DNA of 64,000 bases from Oligoflexus tunisiensis (GTDB taxonomy: Bacteria; Bdellovibrionota_B; Oligoflexia; Oligoflexales; Oligoflexaceae): assembly GCF_001748245.1 (NCBI RefSeq), contig NZ_BDFO01000001.1, positions 7,120,346 through 7,184,345 of the forward strand. The letters run 5' to 3'. The stretch's first letter is position 1. Each line of letters starts with the position of its first letter. Below are positions 61,591 through 64,000 of the stretch, piece by piece. The notes under the pieces are model-generated. The model was not told the DNA's origin and did no database searches. It saw nothing but the letters and a program-made list of their open reading frames with translations. The position numbers and the translations under genes were made by a program.

Positions 61591-61744
61591 AGAGTCTCCT
61601 TGTCGATGAGCCTAAGATTCCACCGAGGAATTCTGCAAATTCCGCGCCGAACAGAACGGATGGCGCGACATGACAAAGAGACGACCATGACGTATTTCCA
61701 TGGCCCATGCACCCCCGTCACGGGGAACAGGGCAGGAATAAGAG

Positions 61745-62833
61745 TCAAGGGCAGGCCGAGGGGGCTTCCAGAGCCGTCTTGACGAGCTGCTGGTAATCGC
61801 TGTGGTTGTGTCCCTGGCCGATATCGCCGTCCAGCTGATAGTAGTACGAATTTTTTTGTTCGATTCCGGCGGCATTGAAAGCGGCCACATCCGACGCCTT
61901 GTTGCCAAAGGCAAAGCCAGGAGTGATGTCGGTCTTGCTCTTGAGCAGCTTCAGCTCATCCGTTTTAAAGGTCGCCGCGCCGTCACCGTTGGCTCCAATC
62001 TTGGATTGGGTCGTATTGATGATGCCGGGTGGAAAGCCGCGCGCGTTGATCCAGTCACGGGTGATTTGCATCAACCACTCGGGCCGCGCTGTCAGATAGT
62101 AAATATAATAGCCGCGCTGATAGAAAGCCCGCAGCATGTCCGCGGCCCCCGGATGCGCCTCCGGATCCGGCAGGCCGACCACCGAGGTCACAGCGGCCAG
62201 TTCACTCGACGTCAGGGTTCCATCAACATCTGTGACGACGACCTTCGAAGTTTTGGGGATGACGTCGATAAAGAGTTCCGCGCTGCTGTGATCACCTGCC
62301 ACGACCAGGAGCACTCGATAGCGGCCGACTTTGAGCGTCTCCGGGATTTCATAGTAAACCCGTCCGCCTGAATCCACGATTCCATCGACCGTGGCGTTCT
62401 GCCCATCGGTGCTGGTGGTGGCCGTTGCGAGTTTTTCCCATTTTTCCTGACAGCCGCGGGAGAGATAAATATCGACTTCCTCACCCTTGAGATCCGCATC
62501 CAAAATTCCATAAGTGAACTTCGCCAGAACCCAGGCCTTATCACCTTCCTTCACGAACACATCACGCCCGCGATGCAGCGGAGCGCCGGCAACAGCCAGG
62601 AGCGATGACGCTGTACTTTGAAAGGGTCGCAAGGGACCAAGGTCCGGGAGTGGGGCCTTGCAATCCAGAGCGAGGCGGCAGGTCTTGCCATCGGCGCCTT
62701 GAGTGCCCGACGTATCGGTCTCGGCCGTATCATTTCCTTCGGGATCCTGACCGGATTTTCCTTTGCTCCTGCCGCAGGCCGCGAAAAAAAAGACCGCGAT
62801 CAGCAGAAAAAGGGCTGGCCTGGAAAAATTCAT
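61745..62833 (-). CDS. lipin-like (LNS2) phosphatase lipoprotein
   Basis: A lipoprotein signal with lipobox FAAC (Cys20) places this 362-residue protein on a membrane outside the cytoplasm. A polar linker and a beta-sandwich-like region (about 85-190) precede a C-terminal LNS2 domain of lipins. The HAD nucleophile motif is VVTDVDGTLTSSE (Asp202, Asp204, Thr206). YYIYYLTARPEWLMQITRDW matches the lipin Ser/Thr-A-R segment, and GFAFGNKASDVAAFNAAGI matches the FGNRxNDVxAY motif. Eukaryotic lipins are phosphatidate phosphatases, so this could dephosphorylate an outer-leaflet or foreign lipid. LNS2-domain proteins are sparse in bacteria. Confidence 0.83.
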   Translation of the reverse strand: MNFSRPALFLLIAVFFFAACGRSKGKSGQDPEGNDTAETDTSGTQGADGKTCRLALDCKAPLPDLGPLRPFQSTASSLLAVAGAPLHRGRDVFVKEGDKAWVLAKFTYGILDADLKGEEVDIYLSRGCQEKWEKLATATTSTDGQNATVDGIVDSGGRVYYEIPETLKVGRYRVLLVVAGDHSSAELFIDVIPKTSKVVVTDVDGTLTSSELAAVTSVVGLPDPEAHPGAADMLRAFYQRGYYIYYLTARPEWLMQITRDWINARGFPPGIINTTQSKIGANGDGAATFKTDELKLLKSKTDITPGFAFGNKASDVAAFNAAGIEQKNSYYYQLDGDIGQGHNHSDYQQLVKTALEAPSACP

Positions 62834-63181
62834 GTGGACTTCTCCCGCTCGTGCATGTGGATTATTTTTCTGAAATTCCGGAAACTTGGGGGTGAAAATT
62901 GCATGATTCAGGCCAGGATGATTCGCGCGTCAGATCACAGACTTGCCATCAGGCTTGCCGTCCAAAGCCGGAATTTCATCAGGAGGCTGTCGGATCACTG
63001 GACAGATCGTTCCCCGTTCTTCAAGAAGTGGACAGGCTGCCGGCCGACCGGTTCAGGCCGATACCTCGTCTTTCCCTTTGGTAAATTATTTTTTAAATAC
63101 AAGGAGTTAATACAAACTCCTTGAGCTTCGTTTATTATTAGCCGATTGTATAATTATACATGTGACTAATAAGGAGGTCCC
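62834..63181. other. divergent region with operator-like sequences
   Basis: Besides the operator at 63135-63172, it contains AAGGAGT-N8-ACTCCTT (63101-63122), a second small inverted repeat. The AT content rises sharply after 63070. No gene is supported in it. Confidence 0.5.
63135..63172. promoter_or_regulatory. operator-like nested palindrome upstream of the tetR gene
   Basis: A perfect 14-base palindrome (TGTATAATTATACA, 63147-63160) is centred exactly on a wider inverted repeat, TTATTAG (63135-63141) and CTAATAA (63166-63172). The inner part contains TATAAT, so repressor binding would block the promoter. It ends at the AAGGAGG ribosome site of the TetR gene. This fits autoregulation. Confidence 0.65.
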
Positions 63182-63802
63182 ATGCCTCGCCCCTCCCGAA
63201 ATATAGACAGTCTTCTCATCAAAGCCGGCCTTGAGATGCTTCCTGATACAGGCTTGTCAGGCTTGAGCCTGCGCGAGGTAGCACAAAAAGCGCAGGTGAA
63301 TATTGGTATGTTTCACTATCACTTCAAAACCAAGGAGGCCTTCGCGCGCATCCTGCTGCAAGAGCTCTATGAAATGATGTTTGCCCGGCTCACTCACAGC
63401 ATCGATCCTTCCCAGCCGGCTATTAATAACCTGAAAACTGCTCTCTTCAATTTGGGTTGCTTCTCTCGCGATCAGCATCGCATCCTCCTCAGCCTCATCA
63501 TGGATATCAAGAAGGCTCATCCGATCGCGATCGACTTCGTAAAAGCCAATTTCCCCCGACACTTGACTCTGATCCGAGAGCTCGTCGGCAAGGCACAACA
63601 CGAGGGCACAATCATCAAGGTGCCGATCCCTCAGGTCATGGCTTTCCTGGCGTCTTCTGTGGCGATGCCCGGGATGATAGGCGGCATGATTGTGGATCTT
63701 GGTGAAACCTTCCAAGCCGCGCCTCTCCTGAAGGAACTCGTGCTGAGCGACGCGGCCATTGAACTAAGAGTCCGCATGGCTCTGAAAGGAGTTACGCCAT
63801 GA
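63182..63802 (+). CDS. TetR-family transcriptional regulator
   Basis: The 206-residue regulator has the TetR DNA-binding N-terminus: LLIKAGLEMLPDTGLSGLSLREVAQKAQVNIGMFHYHFKTKEAFARILL. A helical ligand domain follows (INNLKTALFNLGCFSRDQHRILLSLIMDIKKAHP). AAGGAGG directly precedes the ATG. Its stop overlaps the ATG of the downstream TolC-family gene (ATGA), so it heads an efflux operon and probably controls it. The adjacent palindrome at 63135 is the likely operator. Confidence 0.93.
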   Translation: MPRPSRNIDSLLIKAGLEMLPDTGLSGLSLREVAQKAQVNIGMFHYHFKTKEAFARILLQELYEMMFARLTHSIDPSQPAINNLKTALFNLGCFSRDQHRILLSLIMDIKKAHPIAIDFVKANFPRHLTLIRELVGKAQHEGTIIKVPIPQVMAFLASSVAMPGMIGGMIVDLGETFQAAPLLKELVLSDAAIELRVRMALKGVTP

Positions 63803-64000
63803 AATTCCTTCTTCTTCTCTCTGGATTGATCCTATGGGAATCGGCCCTCTGCGCCGGACCTGGCCGTCTGCGTTTGAGTCTGGAGGAGGCCGAACAGCGC
63901 GCGGTCGCCGCCTCACTGGACAGCAGGCAGGCCGAGGCCCAGCTCTCGGTGGCCAAGGAAACCTTGAACATCCAAAAATCGAGTTTAAAACCGCGTCTGA
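63799..64000 (+). CDS. TolC-family outer-membrane efflux protein, N-terminal part
   Basis: Only 67 codons lie inside the window. A signal peptide (LLLLSGLILWESALCAG) leads to RLRLSLEEAEQRAVAASLDSRQAEAQLSVAKE, the usual first helix of TolC-type proteins. AAAGGAGTT lies ahead of the ATG, which overlaps the regulator's stop by four bases. The remaining efflux genes are expected to the right of the window. Confidence 0.8.
   Translation, partial: MKFLLLLSGLILWESALCAGPGRLRLSLEEAEQRAVAASLDSRQAEAQLSVAKETLNIQKSSLKPRL

Noticed and set aside
1..64000. CRISPR arrays, IS elements, rRNA genes
   Set aside because: No regularly spaced repeats, no IS-type terminal repeats with transposase, and no rRNA stretch was seen.

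Overview
The window reads as ordinary chromosome of a Gram-negative, secretion-rich, probably free-living bacterium. The G+C-rich core, many lipoprotein and secreted precursors, 7TMR-DISM histidine kinases, a bactofilin, cellulases and several eukaryote-like proteins would fit an Oligoflexus-like member of the Oligoflexia/Bdellovibrionota. That placement is an inference; no rRNA is present to confirm it.

Layout. 1-3697 (minus): an operon in the order odhB(sucB)-lpd-odhA(sucA), encoding the 2-oxoglutarate dehydrogenase complex, with sucA running off the left edge. 3.9-6.6 kb: two small lipoproteins, a bactofilin and an unknown protein. 6.6-12 kb (minus): rplM-rpsI plus a small unknown gene, asnS, and two coupled family-4 glycosyltransferases. 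12.1-18.2 kb: an outer-membrane protein, an overlapping glycerophosphodiesterase/lysophospholipase pair, a nitronate monooxygenase-like enzyme, L-serine dehydratase, and a eukaryotic-type protein arginine methyltransferase. 18.4-23.3 kb: secreted GH5 and GH9 cellulases flanking an aldo/keto reductase. 23.5-39.1 kb: a mixed accessory stretch with three histidine kinases, lipid- or membrane-directed enzymes (SDR, ICMT-like, metallo-beta-lactamase-fold), a secreted EEP nuclease/phosphatase-fold lipoprotein, a broken glutathione S-transferase gene, and a GntR-regulated ABC exporter.

39.1-42.7 kb is the most foreign-looking section. It is visibly AT-richer. It holds a DUF234-type ATPase and a 2-kb insertion whose ends are the intact initiator tRNA gene and a displaced, decayed copy of that tRNA's 3' half, each with its own terminator. 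The insertion carries one long gene, whose product has an R-x4-H motif like that of HEPN ribonucleases. This is the best candidate for an undescribed (defence-like) system.

42.7-58.8 kb returns to core-like genes: rsmE/prmA, Smr, YihY, an OmpR-type two-component pair, a three-gene operon of unknown secreted/outer-membrane proteins, and fabH. 58.8-64 kb contains an NsrR-like Rrf2 regulator, a secreted caleosin-like protein, Hsp20, short HPF, a secreted lipin (LNS2)-like lipoprotein, and a TetR-TolC efflux operon start with a clear operator-like palindrome. The caleosin, lipin-like and arginine methyltransferase genes are three families known mainly from eukaryotes within one 64-kb window.

All calls come from reading the sequence and recalling family motifs; no database search was run.
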